From the NCBI RefSeq assembly GCF_004421005.1, contig NZ_CP038026.1, positions 5,084,001 through 5,148,000 on the forward strand: a stretch of 64,000 nt of DNA. Reading direction: 5' to 3'. The notes under the pieces are model-generated. The model saw nothing but the letters and a program-made list of their open reading frames with translations, had not been told where the DNA came from and made no database searches. The DNA comes from Pseudoduganella plicata. Its GTDB lineage: Bacteria; Pseudomonadota; Gammaproteobacteria; Burkholderiales; Burkholderiaceae_D. The position numbers and the translations under genes were made by a program. Positions 44,656 through 53,898 of the stretch are shown here, in pieces (positions within the stretch are counted from its first letter, which is position 1; every line of letters starts with the position of its first letter).

Positions 44656-44800
44656 GTGCGGCTCCTTATGTGGCGATGGCCGCAGTATAGAGCTGGCATC
44701 GACCCTATGGCTGAGCAAATTGTAATCTCTTGTGACAGGGAAACGCGATCAACCGGGCAAGTCCGCGACGGTGCTGGAAAAGTCCGAGCGTCCGCGCCCG

Positions 44801-45220
44801 TCAGCCGTAGGCACCCCCCGTGTAAAGCAGGTCGAACAGCCGGGCCATCGTGGCGATCAGCAAACCGGCGCCGACCATCAGCGTGGCGACGAGGATGAGC
44901 GCCAGCGGCCAGCGCGATACGGAGGTCCGGCCGGAAGCGGCGTTGTAACGCGCATCCCACTTCTCGTCCGGCATCAGCCCCAGCACCAGCGCTTCAAGGC
45001 AGCCTGCCAGGACGGAGAGCGTCAGCGGCAGGTACCAGAAATACCAGTCGGCCGCCGGCGCGGAGGTCATGGCAAGGCCGCAGGCGGGCAGGGCGGCCGC
45101 GTGCAACCAGCCCCAGCGGTCCTGCAGGCCATGCAGATAGAAGCGGTGGACGCCGAGGCCGCCGAGCAGGGCTGCCAGCAATGTCGCCAACGTCTTGTTT
45201 TTGTGTCTGCTTCGCAACAT
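44801..45220 (-). CDS. TM2-domain membrane protein
   Basis: A 139-residue inner-membrane protein. HKNKTLATLLAALLGGLGVH and RFYLHGLQDRWGWLH form a TM2 domain (two helices joined by a short DRF-like turn). Further hydrophobic segments follow (YFWYLPLTLSVLAGCLEALV and LALILVATLMVGAGLLIATM). The function is unknown. The start is put at MLRSRHKNK where the conserved region begins; upstream in-frame ATGs at 45262 and 45331 are alternatives without ribosome-binding sites. Confidence 0.8.
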   Translation of the reverse strand: MLRSRHKNKTLATLLAALLGGLGVHRFYLHGLQDRWGWLHAAALPACGLAMTSAPAADWYFWYLPLTLSVLAGCLEALVLGLMPDEKWDARYNAASGRTSVSRWPLALILVATLMVGAGLLIATMARLFDLLYTGGAYG

Positions 45221-45383
45221 GTCGACAATACAAGGTTCCGGGAAGCCAACAGTATCTTGCATAATCGGCCCGTCGTGTTGGCCGTCTGCGAGGCGATCCG
45301 AAGAATAATTAGCGATTGCCGTTGAGGCCAAGGTAGAGGATAATCATGGATTACCCCGACACAGTCCCATTGTCATTAATGCT

Positions 45384-45412
45384 TTGCAGTCGCAGGAGAA
45401 GCACGCTATAAT
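45384..45412 (+). promoter_or_regulatory. Promoter of the rpsP operon
   Basis: TTGCAG (45384-45389), an exact 17-base spacer and TATAAT (45407-45412), 40 bases before rpsP. It is the best sigma70-type promoter in the window, as expected for a ribosomal protein operon. Confidence 0.85.
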
Positions 45413-45452
45413 CTGCGGCTTTTTCCGACTCAGCACACTTTTTGGAATTATT

Positions 45453-45698
45453 ATGGTCGTTATTCGTTTAGCTCGTGGTGGTGCCAAGAAGCGCCCTTTC
45501 TACAACATCGTTGCAACCGATTCCCGCAACCGTCGTGACGGCCGCTTCGTCGAGCGCATCGGTTTCTACAACCCGATGGCATCGGGCCAGGAAGAGCCGT
45601 TCCGCGTTGCAGCAGACCGTCTGGCCTACTGGCAAGGCGTCGGCGCTCAGCTGTCCCCAGCTGTTGCCCGTCTGGTCGCAAGCCAAAAAGCAGCCTAA
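45453..45698 (+). CDS. rpsP: 30S ribosomal protein S16
   Basis: An 81-residue S16, an early-assembly small-subunit protein. [20 protein letters not shown] and [20 protein letters not shown] are the diagnostic N-terminal blocks. [20 protein letters not shown] is in the C-terminal half. It is first of the conserved rpsP-rimM-trmD-rplS operon. The frame is open upstream to 45384, but the family start is the ATG at 45453. Confidence 0.98.
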   Translation: MVVIRLARGGAKKRPFYNIVATDSRNRRDGRFVERIGFYNPMASGQEEPFRVAADRLAYWQGVGAQLSPAVARLVASQKAA

Positions 45699-45707
45699 GT
45701 TTTCAGT

Positions 45708-46256
45708 TTGTCCGGCAAGACAGCATCCGGGGTGGAAATCCCTGACGATCTGGTACAGGTAGGCTTTGTCTCCGGTGCCTATGGGGTGGTTGGCGGAATC
45801 CGGGTGCGCCCGTTTTCCGATGACGCCGATGCCCTGTTGCACGTGACAACCTGGTGGCTGGATAAACCGGGCCTGCGCGACGTCGACGTCAAGCGGGCCA
45901 AGTTGCATGGCGGCGATGTTGTCGCCCAGCTGGTCGGTCAGACCGACCGCGATGCGGCGGAAGCGCTCAAGGGCGCCGCGGTGTTCGTGCCGCGCAGCCA
46001 GTTCCCGCAACTGGATGAAGACGAATTTTACTGGTCCGATCTGATCGGGCTGGAAGTAGAGAATTTGCAGGGCGAACGCCTCGGCGTCGTGCACGACATG
46101 ATGAGCAATGGGCCGCAGTCCATCCTGCGCGTCACGTCGGCGCCCGCGGCGGAAGAAGCAGGGCAGGAACGCCTGATTCCGTTCGTGGACCAGTTTGTCA
46201 TCAAGGTGGACAAGGACGCGAAGAAGATCGTCGTGGACTGGGGCCTGGATTACTGA
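45708..46256 (+). CDS. rimM: 16S rRNA processing protein RimM
   Basis: A 182-residue 30S maturation factor that binds S19 and helps form the 30S head. [20 protein letters not shown] begins the N-terminal RimM barrel. The PRC-barrel C-terminal half has [32 protein letters not shown] and [13 protein letters not shown]. The start appears to be TTG at 45708, 9 bases after rpsP; no ATG exists in frame before the conserved region. A GTG near residue 9 is the alternative. Confidence 0.95.
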   Translation: MSGKTASGVEIPDDLVQVGFVSGAYGVVGGIRVRPFSDDADALLHVTTWWLDKPGLRDVDVKRAKLHGGDVVAQLVGQTDRDAAEALKGAAVFVPRSQFPQLDEDEFYWSDLIGLEVENLQGERLGVVHDMMSNGPQSILRVTSAPAAEEAGQERLIPFVDQFVIKVDKDAKKIVVDWGLDY

Positions 46257-46279
46257 GCCCCGTTTTAACCAGGTCCACC

Positions 46280-47026
46280 ATGCAGTTCGACGTCGTTTCC
46301 CTGTTTCCCGAGATGTTTTCCGCGCTGACGCAGTCCGGCGTGACGCGTCGTGCCTTCGAGCAGGGGCGTTGGGGTCTGTCGTTGTGGAATCCGCGCGATT
46401 TCACGACGGACAACCACCGTACCGTGGACGATCGCCCGTATGGCGGCGGCCCCGGCATGGTAATGCTGGCCAAGCCGCTCGAGGCAACGATCAATGCGGC
46501 GAAACATCGCCAGGTGGTTGCGGGCCTGCCCGCGCCGCGCGTCGTGTTCATGTCGCCGCAAGGCCGGCAGCTGACGCACGAGCGGGTAATGGCGTTGAAG
46601 AACGAACCGGGTCTCGTGATCCTGTGCGGCCGTTACGAGGCGGTGGACCAGCGCTTGCTGGACCGCTGCGTCGACGAGGAGATCAGCCTTGGCGACTTCG
46701 TGCTGTCGGGCGGTGAACTGCCCGCGATGGCGCTGATGGATGCCGTTGTCCGGCAGTTGCCCGGTGTGCTGAACACCGACGCATCGGCCGTGGAGGACAG
46801 CTTCGTCAACGGCCTGCTCGACTCGCCGCACTACACGCGGCCGGAAGTGTACGAAGGCATGGCCGTGCCGCCTGTCCTGATGGGCGGCAACCACTTTGAA
46901 ATCAACAAGTGGCGCCGTGAGCGGATGCTGGAAGCAACCGCGAAAAAGCGTCCCGACCTCCTGGAGGCAGCCCGCGCGGCGGGCCTGCTGTCGAAGGGGG
47001 ACGAAAAGTTTTTGGCGGGTTTGTAA
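46280..47026 (+). CDS. trmD: tRNA (guanine-N1)-methyltransferase
   Basis: A 248-residue TrmD, methylating G37 of tRNAs to prevent frameshifting. [20 protein letters not shown] starts the protein. The trefoil-knot SAM site is in [20 protein letters not shown] and [40 protein letters not shown] marks the C-terminal tRNA-binding part. It is third gene of the ribosomal operon. Confidence 0.98.
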   Translation: MQFDVVSLFPEMFSALTQSGVTRRAFEQGRWGLSLWNPRDFTTDNHRTVDDRPYGGGPGMVMLAKPLEATINAAKHRQVVAGLPAPRVVFMSPQGRQLTHERVMALKNEPGLVILCGRYEAVDQRLLDRCVDEEISLGDFVLSGGELPAMALMDAVVRQLPGVLNTDASAVEDSFVNGLLDSPHYTRPEVYEGMAVPPVLMGGNHFEINKWRRERMLEATAKKRPDLLEAARAAGLLSKGDEKFLAGL

Positions 47027-47166
47027 ATCCGCCAGGGTGGCGGCAGCAACAAGCTGAGGCGGCCCTGTAATACCGTGCGAACAATCGTGTTCGCGTGTTT
47101 AACCCCATCCTCTACCGGGCGGTAGTTTCGAATGCGCCGGCAAGATGGTTATTGGAGTCATTAAAA

Positions 47167-47553
47167 ATGAACCTGATTCAGCAACTCGAGCAAGAAGAAA
47201 TCGCTCGCCTGGGCAAGAACATCCCTGATTTCGCGCCTGGCGATACCGTGGTCGTCAACGTCAACGTCGTCGAAGGCACGCGCAAGCGCGCCCAGGCTTA
47301 CGAAGGCGTCGTGATCTCCCGTCGTAACCGTGGCCTGAACTCGAACTTCATCGTTCGCAAGATCTCGTCCGGCGAAGGCGTCGAGCGTACCTTCCAGCTG
47401 TACTCCCCGCTGATCGCTTCGATCGAAGTGAAACGTCGCGGTGACGTCCGTCGCGCCAAGCTGTACTACCTGCGCGAGCGTTCGGGCAAGTCCGCACGTA
47501 TCAAGGAAAAGCTGCCGAACCGTCGCGCTACCGCGAACAAAGAATCCGCGTAA
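47167..47553 (+). CDS. rplS: 50S ribosomal protein L19
   Basis: A 128-residue L19 located at the 30S-50S interface. [20 protein letters not shown] starts it, followed by [40 protein letters not shown], the family's central signature, and [20 protein letters not shown]. It is the last gene of the rpsP operon, after a 140-base gap from trmD. A terminator with a GCGA tetraloop follows. Confidence 0.98.
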   Translation: MNLIQQLEQEEIARLGKNIPDFAPGDTVVVNVNVVEGTRKRAQAYEGVVISRRNRGLNSNFIVRKISSGEGVERTFQLYSPLIASIEVKRRGDVRRAKLYYLRERSGKSARIKEKLPNRRATANKESA

Positions 47554-47575
47554 TCGTAGCGGGTTGGTTCGAGAG

Positions 47576-47602
47576 AAGGGGTGCCGCGAGGCGCCCCTTT
47601 TT
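47576..47602 (+). terminator. Terminator of the rpsP-rplS operon
   Basis: AAGGGGTGCC pairs with GGCGCCCCTT (one G-U pair) around a GCGA tetraloop, followed by T's. This is a very stable GNRA-capped hairpin. Confidence 0.9.
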
Positions 47603-47717
47603 CTTTGGCGGCAAGGCGCGCGATTGTAATCGGACACGCAGTCCCCATCTCGTCACGATTGCCTGATCGTGCCTTGTGCTATGGTTTCCGTCAGCATCAA
47701 TTCACCCGGAGGATTCA

Positions 47718-48377
47718 TTGGCCAAGCCCCAGTTCGACCCGACCCAGCTCCCCATCGACAACATCGCCGGCGAAGCGCCCGTGCCGCCGGAGCGCCTGGA
47801 CGCCACCTGGCTGCGCGAACGCTTTGCCGCACCCCCCGTGTGGACGCCCGAACCTTCCGACGAAAGCTGGTCGCCACGGCCGAACCCCACGCCGGCCTCC
47901 GTACTGGTGCCGCTGGTACAGCGACCGCGCGGCCTGTCGCTGCTGCTGACGCTGCGCACGGCACACCTGAACGATCACGCGGGCCAGATCGCCTTCCCCG
48001 GCGGCCGGGCGGAGCAGTTCGATGCCGATGCCGTCGATACGGCGCTGCGCGAGACGGAGGAGGAGATCGGCCTGCACCGCCGCCATATCGAAGTCCTGGG
48101 CACGCTGCCGTTGTACCAGACCGGGACGGGCTACAGCGTGACGCCGGTGGTGGCCCTGGTGGCGCCGCCGTTCGAGCTGAAGGCGGACCCGTTCGAGGTG
48201 GCGGAGATCTTCGAAGTGCCGCTGGCGTTCCTGCTGGACGGCGCCCATCACGAGCGCCGTTCGATGGCGCTGGCGGGCGCCCGCCGCACGTTTTACACGA
48301 TGCCCTACGAGCAGTATTTCATCTGGGGCGCCACTGCCGGCATGCTGCGCAATCTGTTTCATTTCTGGCGCGCTTAG
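47718..48377 (+). CDS. Nudix hydrolase, CoA pyrophosphatase-like
   Basis: A 219-residue Nudix enzyme. The family region FPGGRAEQFDADAVDTALRE followed by TEEEIGL forms the metal-binding Nudix helix and the preceding loop typical of CoA diphosphatases (NudL/YeaB group), which clear CoA derivatives. The upstream part contains VLVPLVQRPRGLSLLLTLRT and HLNDHAGQIAFPGG. The start is TTG at 47718, placed 5 bases after CGGAGG; the frame is open further upstream but without signal. It is about 40 bases before a membrane-protein gene. Confidence 0.92.
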   Translation: MAKPQFDPTQLPIDNIAGEAPVPPERLDATWLRERFAAPPVWTPEPSDESWSPRPNPTPASVLVPLVQRPRGLSLLLTLRTAHLNDHAGQIAFPGGRAEQFDADAVDTALRETEEEIGLHRRHIEVLGTLPLYQTGTGYSVTPVVALVAPPFELKADPFEVAEIFEVPLAFLLDGAHHERRSMALAGARRTFYTMPYEQYFIWGATAGMLRNLFHFWRA

Positions 48378-48420
48378 GCTATCGTAGCGCACATTGCGGT
48401 ATTGCTATCAAAGGACATAG

Positions 48421-49383
48421 ATGACATTTCTTTCCATTCTCTGCGCATTGCTGCTCGAGCAGATGAAGCCACTACGCGCGGATAATCCGATCTACGCCGA
48501 GATCAAACGTCTCGCAGTGCGCATGGAAACCTGGTTCAACGCGGGTCACCCCAGCCATGGCCGGATCGGCTGGTTCGTCATGATGGCAGCGCTGATCATT
48601 CCCACGGGGCTGATCTACTGGGTGCTGCAGCGCTATGACCTGATCGTCGCCGCCTTTGCGTGGAATGTCCTGATCGTTTATCTCACGCTGGGCTTCCGGC
48701 ATTACAGCCACTATTTCACGTCGATCCAGCTGGCCCTGAACGCGGGCGACGAAGCGGCCGCGCGCGCGCTGCTGGCCGAATGGACAAAGCTCGATACCGT
48801 GGGCATGGAAGTCACCGAGATCTCCCGCGTCGCCGTCGAGAAGGCGCTGATCACGACGCACCGCAGCGTGTTCGGCGTGTTCTTCTGGTTCCTGATGCCC
48901 CTCGGTCCCGCAGCCGCCGTCATGTACCGCGTCGCGGAATACCTGGCGCGCGCCTGGAACGAGCCTGAACACATGCGCAATGAGGCGTTCGGCCTGTTCG
49001 CCGCGCGCGCGTTCTACTGGATCGACTGGATACCGGCGCGCCTGACGGCCGTGGCCTTCGCCATCGTGGGCAATTTCGAGGACGCCATTTACGCATGGCG
49101 CAACTTCGCCCACCGCTGGCGCGACGAGGCGATCGGCATCATCCTGGCCGCCGGTGGCGGCGCGATGGGCGTGCGTCTCGGTACGCCGCTGGAAAACGCG
49201 GCAAAAATGATGGTGCCGGCAGATGCGGGCACGGTGGACATCAGCGACGTCGAAGTGGAGACGCTGCCGGGGGATGAACCGTCGATCCGCGCGCTGCAAA
49301 GCACCGTGGGCCTGGTCTGGCGCGCGCTGTTGTTGTGGATGCTGCTGCTGTTGCTGCTGTCGGGCGCCGTGTATCTAGGGTGA
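48421..49383 (+). CDS. CobD/AmpE-like inner-membrane protein
   Basis: A 320-residue integral membrane protein. It begins with FLSILCALLLEQMKPLRADN, the CobD/CbiB-family start found in many beta-proteobacterial proteins that are not in cobalamin operons. Hydrophobic segments include WFVMMAALIIPTGLIYWVLQ, FGVFFWFLMPLGPAAAVMYR and a C-terminal LLLWMLLLLLLSGAVYL. Cobalamin genes are absent here, so a role in B12 synthesis is doubtful; AmpE-like regulation or an unknown membrane function are alternatives. Confidence 0.8.
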   Translation: MTFLSILCALLLEQMKPLRADNPIYAEIKRLAVRMETWFNAGHPSHGRIGWFVMMAALIIPTGLIYWVLQRYDLIVAAFAWNVLIVYLTLGFRHYSHYFTSIQLALNAGDEAAARALLAEWTKLDTVGMEVTEISRVAVEKALITTHRSVFGVFFWFLMPLGPAAAVMYRVAEYLARAWNEPEHMRNEAFGLFAARAFYWIDWIPARLTAVAFAIVGNFEDAIYAWRNFAHRWRDEAIGIILAAGGGAMGVRLGTPLENAAKMMVPADAGTVDISDVEVETLPGDEPSIRALQSTVGLVWRALLLWMLLLLLLSGAVYLG

Positions 49384-49602
49384 GCCTCTCCAGGCTGAAC
49401 CGATGCCGCGCTTCCTGCGCGGCATCGGTGCCCGGCAAAGCCGTTTACAATGCAGCCGGCGGCAGTCGCACGGGCGTAGTAATCCTTCAGCGGCGGTCGG
49501 GTACTTCGGCGCTCAGGTCTTCTATAAGATATAATACCTGAGGTTTCTCCACCGGGTTTCTCACGGGTTTCTCACGCATATCTCAGGTATTCTTCCCAGC
49601 CT

Positions 49603-49914
49603 ATGGCCAGCGAGTTCTTTATTCTTGGGCTTACCACCGACGGCAAGCAATTCCGTCCCAGCGACTGGGCGGAGCGCCTGTGTGGCGTGATGTCCTGCTT
49701 CCGGCCGGCGGGCACGGGCGGCCGCAACGCCCACCTGCAGTATTCGCCGCTGGTGCGGCCGACGATGACGAACGGCGTCAAGGCCGTTGTCGTCAACGAC
49801 ACGCTCAAGGAAATCGAGCCGATGGCGTATCACTTCGTGCGCCAGTTCGCCGCCGACAACAAGCTGCAGGTCGTCGATGCCTGCCACGTGCCCCTGCCGG
49901 GCGACAAGACCTGA
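49603..49914 (+). CDS. DUF3579 protein
   Basis: A 103-residue soluble protein of the DUF3579 family, found mainly in beta-proteobacteria. FFILGLTTDGKQFRPSDWAE is the family start, and the remainder has GVMSCFRPAGTGGRN, KAVVVNDTLKEIEPMAYHFV and RQFAADNKLQVVDACH. No catalytic motif is evident. It precedes the M16 peptidase by 75 bases on the same strand. The function is unknown. Confidence 0.85.
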   Translation: MASEFFILGLTTDGKQFRPSDWAERLCGVMSCFRPAGTGGRNAHLQYSPLVRPTMTNGVKAVVVNDTLKEIEPMAYHFVRQFAADNKLQVVDACHVPLPGDKT

Positions 49915-49989
49915 CGGTTTCCATACCAGTTCCCCCTGGCGCCCGAATGGCGTAGGATAAGGTTTTGCCAACGCTCGTTGCGAGACCAA

Positions 49990-51942
49990 ATGACTTCACG
50001 TACCAAGGCAGCCTCGCTGCTGTCCTGCTTTTCCCTTACCTTCTCCCTCACCTGTTCCGTCAGCTTCGTTCCCACCGCCGCCGCGGCCGACAATGTCGTC
50101 GCCAAACTCCCGGCCGGAGTCGTCAAGGGACCTTCCATCGAAGGCATCACCGAGTACCGCCTGGCCAACGGCATGAAGGTGCTGCTGTTCCCCGATGCAT
50201 CCAAGCCTACCGTCACCGTCAACGTCACGTACCTGGTCGGCTCGCGCCACGAAAACTATGGCGAGACGGGGATGGCGCACCTGCTGGAGCACCTGATGTT
50301 CAAGGGCTCGCCGAACCACCGCGCCATCCCGCAGCAGTTTGCCGAACGGGGCATGAACTTCAACGGCACCACGTCGCAGGACCGCACCAATTACTACGAG
50401 GTCTTCCCGGCCAGCGGCGACAATCTCCAATGGGCGCTGTCGATGGAGGCGGAGCGCATGACGAAGTCGTTCATTGCGAAGAAGGATCTCGACTCCGAGA
50501 TGACCGTCGTCCGCAACGAGTACGAAAGCGGCGAGAACAGCCCGTTCCAGGTGCTGTCGAAGCGGATGGAGAGCGTGGCCTACGACTGGCACAGCTATGG
50601 CCGTTCGACCATCGGCAACCGCAGCGACATCGAGAACGTGCGCATCGAGAACCTGCAGGCGTTCTACCGTACGTGGTACCAGCCGGACAACGCCGTCTTG
50701 CTTGTCGCCGGCAAGTTCGACCCGGCGCAGACGCTGGCGTCGATCGCCAGGACATTCGGCGCCATCCCGAAGCCGAAGCGCAAGCTGCCGCCCTTCTGGA
50801 CGGTCGAACCCACGCAGGACGGCGAGCGCCAGTTCACCGTGCGCCGCAAGGGCGACGTGCAGATCGTCCTGGTCGGCTACAAGGTGCCGTCCGGCCTGCA
50901 TCCGGATGCGGACCGGCTGTCGTTCATGAGCCAGATCGAAAGCGATACGCCGAACGGGCGGCTGCACAAGCTGCTGGTGGAGACCGGCAAGGCGGCGCAG
51001 GTCTTCAGCTATGGCCAGACCGGCTATGCGCCGGGCCTGCAGCTGTTCGGCGCCGTCGTCAAGGCGGGCCAGCCGATCGAGCCCGTGCGCGACGCGCTGA
51101 TCGAAGCCGTGGAGAGCTTCGCCAAGGTGCCGCCGACGGAAGAGGAAATGGAACGCACGCGCCGCACCTACAACAACGCCATCGAGAAGGCGCTGAACGA
51201 TCCGCAGCAGGTGGGCGTGGCGCTGTCCGAGCCTATCGCGCTGGGCGACTGGCGCCTGCTGTTCCAGGGTCGTGACAATATCGCAACGATCACGGCGCAG
51301 CAGGTGGCCGATGCGGCCGCCACGTACCTGAAGCGCGATAATCGTACGGTGGGCCTGTTCCTGCCGGAAGACCAGCCGCTGCGCGCCGTGATCGCGCCGG
51401 CGCCGGAGGCGGCCGAAGTGCTGAAGCATTACAAGCCGAAGGAAAGCAGCCTGACGTCGGAAAACTTCGACCCGAGCCAGGACAACATCATGGCGCGCAC
51501 CACGCTCACGCAGATCGGCAAACTGAAGGTGGCGCTGCTGCCGAAGAAGAACCGCGGCGAAGCCGTCTCCGTAAACCTGCGCCTGCACTGGGGCGACGAG
51601 AAGAACCAGTTCAACAAGTCGATGATCGCGGCCATGACGGGCGAGATGCTCACGCGCGGCACCAGCAAGTACACGCGCGCGCAACTGGCAGACGCAATGT
51701 CGAAGCTCAAGATCAGCGGCGGCATCTACGGCTACGAGACGACCCGCGAGCACCTGGACGCGGCGGTACGCCTGATGGCCCACGTGCTGAAGGAGCCGAG
51801 CTTCCCGGAAGCCGAATTCGAGCAGCTGCGCCAGCAGTGGATCGTCGGCATCGAGGCCAATCGCAACGAGCCGCCCGCGCTGGCAAGCCAGGCGCTGGAG
51901 GAATACTTCGACCACTGGCCGAAGGGCGATCCCGCGCCGTGA
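49990..51942 (+). CDS. M16 zinc peptidase, N-terminal part
   Basis: Exported metallopeptidase of the insulinase/pitrilysin (M16B) type. The signal peptide is about residues 1-35 (LSCFSLTFSLTCSVSF). The catalytic zinc site is in GMAHLLEHLMFKG (inverted HxxEH near residue 97) with a downstream Glu in VRNEYESGENSP. The second M16 half-domain begins near residue 510. The frame is lost after HWPKGDP, where homologous logic expects an uninterrupted linker, and stops at TGA 51940-51942. One base appears missing within GATCCCGCG. The stop overlaps the next ATG as TGATG, so the rest can be made by reinitiation. Confidence 0.88.
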   Translation: MTSRTKAASLLSCFSLTFSLTCSVSFVPTAAAADNVVAKLPAGVVKGPSIEGITEYRLANGMKVLLFPDASKPTVTVNVTYLVGSRHENYGETGMAHLLEHLMFKGSPNHRAIPQQFAERGMNFNGTTSQDRTNYYEVFPASGDNLQWALSMEAERMTKSFIAKKDLDSEMTVVRNEYESGENSPFQVLSKRMESVAYDWHSYGRSTIGNRSDIENVRIENLQAFYRTWYQPDNAVLLVAGKFDPAQTLASIARTFGAIPKPKRKLPPFWTVEPTQDGERQFTVRRKGDVQIVLVGYKVPSGLHPDADRLSFMSQIESDTPNGRLHKLLVETGKAAQVFSYGQTGYAPGLQLFGAVVKAGQPIEPVRDALIEAVESFAKVPPTEEEMERTRRTYNNAIEKALNDPQQVGVALSEPIALGDWRLLFQGRDNIATITAQQVADAAATYLKRDNRTVGLFLPEDQPLRAVIAPAPEAAEVLKHYKPKESSLTSENFDPSQDNIMARTTLTQIGKLKVALLPKKNRGEAVSVNLRLHWGDEKNQFNKSMIAAMTGEMLTRGTSKYTRAQLADAMSKLKISGGIYGYETTREHLDAAVRLMAHVLKEPSFPEAEFEQLRQQWIVGIEANRNEPPALASQALEEYFDHWPKGDPAP

Positions 51943-52727
51943 TGACCGTCGACGAGCAGCTGGCCGAGCTGAAAGCGATGAAGCTGGACGACATCAAGGC
52001 ATACCACCGCGAGTTCTACGGCGCGTCGCACGGCGAGCTAGCGATTGTCGGCGACTTCGACAAGGATGCCATCGCCAGGACCGTGGCGGAGTCCCTGGAC
52101 GGCTGGGAAAGCAAGGCAAGCTACGCGCGCATCCTCGATGCGAATGTCGACAAGCCTGCGGTGCGCAAGGCGATCGTCACGCCCGACAAGGAGAATGGCT
52201 TCTACACCGCGCGCGTCAACCTCGACCTGCGTACCGACGATGCCGACTACCCGGCGCTGGAGCTGGCCAACTTCATCTTCGGTGACGGCGGCCTGAAGTC
52301 CCGCCTGATGGACCGCATCCGCCAGAAGGACGGGCTGTCGTACGGTGGCGGGTCGGCGCTGAACGCGGGGGACATCGACCGCGCAGGCAGCTTCTCGATC
52401 AGCGCCATCGCCGCGCCGCAGAACCTGCCGAAGCTGGAAAACGCCGTGCGCGAGGAACTGGCGCGGGCAGTCAGGGAAGGCTTCACGGCCGCGGAAGTGG
52501 CGGGCGCCAAATCGGGCCTGCTGCAACAGCGCCTGCAGAACCGCTCGAAGGACAACGTCGTTGCCGCCGGCTGGACGAAGTACCTCTACCTCGGCCGCAC
52601 GTTCGAATGGAGCAAGCAGCACGAGCAGAAGCTGCAGCGCCTGACGGTGGAGCAGGTCAATGCCGCGTTCCGCAAGCATGTCGATCCGGCGAAACTGGCT
52701 GTCGTTGTGGCGGGCGATAAGAAGTAG
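51942..52727 (+). CDS. M16 peptidase, C-terminal part
   Basis: A 261-residue continuation of the peptidase above, starting at the ATG of the TGATG overlap. MTVDEQLAELKAMKLDDIKA and YGASHGELAIVGDFD join the preceding half-domain. LEDANFIF-type helices and the substrate-binding SRLMDRIRQKDGLSYGGGSA follow. If the missing base is restored the two frames give a single 912-residue protein with both halves. As encoded, the two products could associate like the separate subunits of other M16 enzymes, or the gene may be inactive. Confidence 0.85.
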   Translation: MTVDEQLAELKAMKLDDIKAYHREFYGASHGELAIVGDFDKDAIARTVAESLDGWESKASYARILDANVDKPAVRKAIVTPDKENGFYTARVNLDLRTDDADYPALELANFIFGDGGLKSRLMDRIRQKDGLSYGGGSALNAGDIDRAGSFSISAIAAPQNLPKLENAVREELARAVREGFTAAEVAGAKSGLLQQRLQNRSKDNVVAAGWTKYLYLGRTFEWSKQHEQKLQRLTVEQVNAAFRKHVDPAKLAVVVAGDKK

Positions 52728-52740
52728 CAGTGGAAGCACC

Positions 52741-52771
52741 GGGGCAGGTGCCATTCCCGGGTGCCTGCCCC
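52741..52771. terminator. Inverted repeat between convergent M16 and gntR genes
   Basis: GGGGCAGG (52741-52748) pairs with CCTGCCCC (52764-52771), with partial pairing inside. It lies between convergent genes and resembles the repeat at 7541-7583. No T-run is seen. Confidence 0.45.
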
Positions 52772-52781
52772 GGCGTGGACG

Positions 52782-53519
52782 CTATGGCGTCGAGAGCTCC
52801 GCCACAAAGTCATACATGTCCCCGCGGAAGATGGACCGGCAAAATTCCACCGCCCGGCCATCGCGCAGGAAACCCAGGCGCTCGACCGCCAGCCCCGCAT
52901 CCCCCTGCTGTGCTTGCAGCAACTGGGCCTGCTCCGCGTTCAGCAGCAGCGCGGAGAGCCGCTGCAGCGCACGCACGGGCCGGTTGCCCGACTTCTCCAG
53001 CGCCTCGTACATCGACACGTCCACGGCTTCCAGCGAGGGCAGCGCGCCCGCGACGATGGTCGCGTATTCGAGGCACATCGGCATGTCGTCGGCATAGCGG
53101 ATGCGGTTGAACCGGTAGACCGGCGCGCCCGGCGAGAGCCGCAGACGGAGCGCTTCTTCCGGCGTCACCGTGCCTTCCGAACGCTTCAGCCAGACGCTTT
53201 TCGGCGTGCGTCCGCGCGCCCGCATGTCCTCCGAAAACGACGTCAGCTTGGCGAAGTTCTTTTCGATGCGGGTATTGATGAAGTTGCCGGAGCCGGGCCG
53301 GCGCACCAGCAGGCCTTCGTCGACGAGACCGTCGATGGCCTTGCGCACGGTGATGCGGGAAATCGACAGGTCCGCCGCCAGCTGGCGCTCCGCCGGCAGC
53401 GCTTCCTCCGGGCCGAACACGCGCTTGTCGATGGCCTCGCGCAGCGCCCGCTGCAACTGCTGGTACAGCGGCAGGCTGGTCTGCCCCATGCCGCGCATGA
53501 TCTCTGCAAGCGTACTCAT
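52782..53519 (-). CDS. GntR/UTRA transcriptional regulator, probably NagR-type
   Basis: A 245-residue GntR regulator of the HutC/FarR branch. The winged HTH (about 15-80) includes SLPLYQQLQRALREAIDKRV and LSISRITVRKAIDGLVDEGL. The UTRA effector domain (about 95-240) has SFSEDMRARGRTPKSVWLKR and ends FCRSIFRGDMYDFVAEL, the usual sugar-phosphate-binding type. It is divergent from a TonB receptor followed by GH18 and NagX-like genes, so GlcNAc-6-phosphate or a related amino-sugar phosphate is the likely signal. The start is the ATG at 53519, with GGGAGAGGGA upstream. Confidence 0.9.
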   Translation of the reverse strand: MSTLAEIMRGMGQTSLPLYQQLQRALREAIDKRVFGPEEALPAERQLAADLSISRITVRKAIDGLVDEGLLVRRPGSGNFINTRIEKNFAKLTSFSEDMRARGRTPKSVWLKRSEGTVTPEEALRLRLSPGAPVYRFNRIRYADDMPMCLEYATIVAGALPSLEAVDVSMYEALEKSGNRPVRALQRLSALLLNAEQAQLLQAQQGDAGLAVERLGFLRDGRAVEFCRSIFRGDMYDFVAELSTP

Positions 53520-53657
53520 TCCCTCTCCCGTGCGCGGCGATGCGCATTCTTCTCGCGTGCTTTTGTATGCCGAAAGGCGGCGTCGATAATACCAAAAAAA
53601 GACCATACGCAACCGGTCCGCATCAAGCGGGATAGCCGGAACCGCCTGCAGCCCCTC

Positions 53658-53711
53658 AGATAGCGCTATCTAACGTTAGCGGGGCAATAAGTGGTATGTA
53701 TTTTCAATACA
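53658..53711 (+). promoter_or_regulatory. Cluster of palindromes in the gntR-TonB intergenic region
   Basis: Three symmetric sites lie within 54 bases: AGATAGCGCTATCT (53658-53671), CTAACGTTAG (53670-53679) and TGTATT-TTC-AATACA (53697-53711). TGGTA occurs at 53693-53697 and twice more between 53733 and 53752, a half-site pattern seen for NagR/DasR-type GntR proteins. The gntR leader carries TGGTCTTTTTTTGGTAT on its own strand. The 380-base divergent region (53520-53898) probably holds the operators for both directions. Which element is bound cannot be decided by eye. Confidence 0.45.
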
Positions 53712-53898
53712 ACATGCGAAAAAAATACGAGAATTGGTAGTGCTCTGGTATTGAATGGAGTTATATTGGCGCTCAATTGGTTTCGAAAGTGGCATCGGAC
53801 AAAGAGCAACCGGGACCCGCCTCGAGACTGTCGATCAGAGGAGTTATTGGAGCAGCATCGCGCCTTGCATTGAGGCCGATAGAACAACGGGGGAGTAC

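Noticed and set aside
48421-49383. Cobalamin synthesis gene cobD
   Set aside because: Only the N-terminal resemblance to CobD/CbiB is seen and there are no other cobalamin genes nearby. A function in B12 synthesis is not supported.
49996-51915. 639-codon open frame antisense to the M16 peptidase
   Set aside because: Shadow frame. Sense-strand zinc-site motifs and signal peptide identify the real gene.
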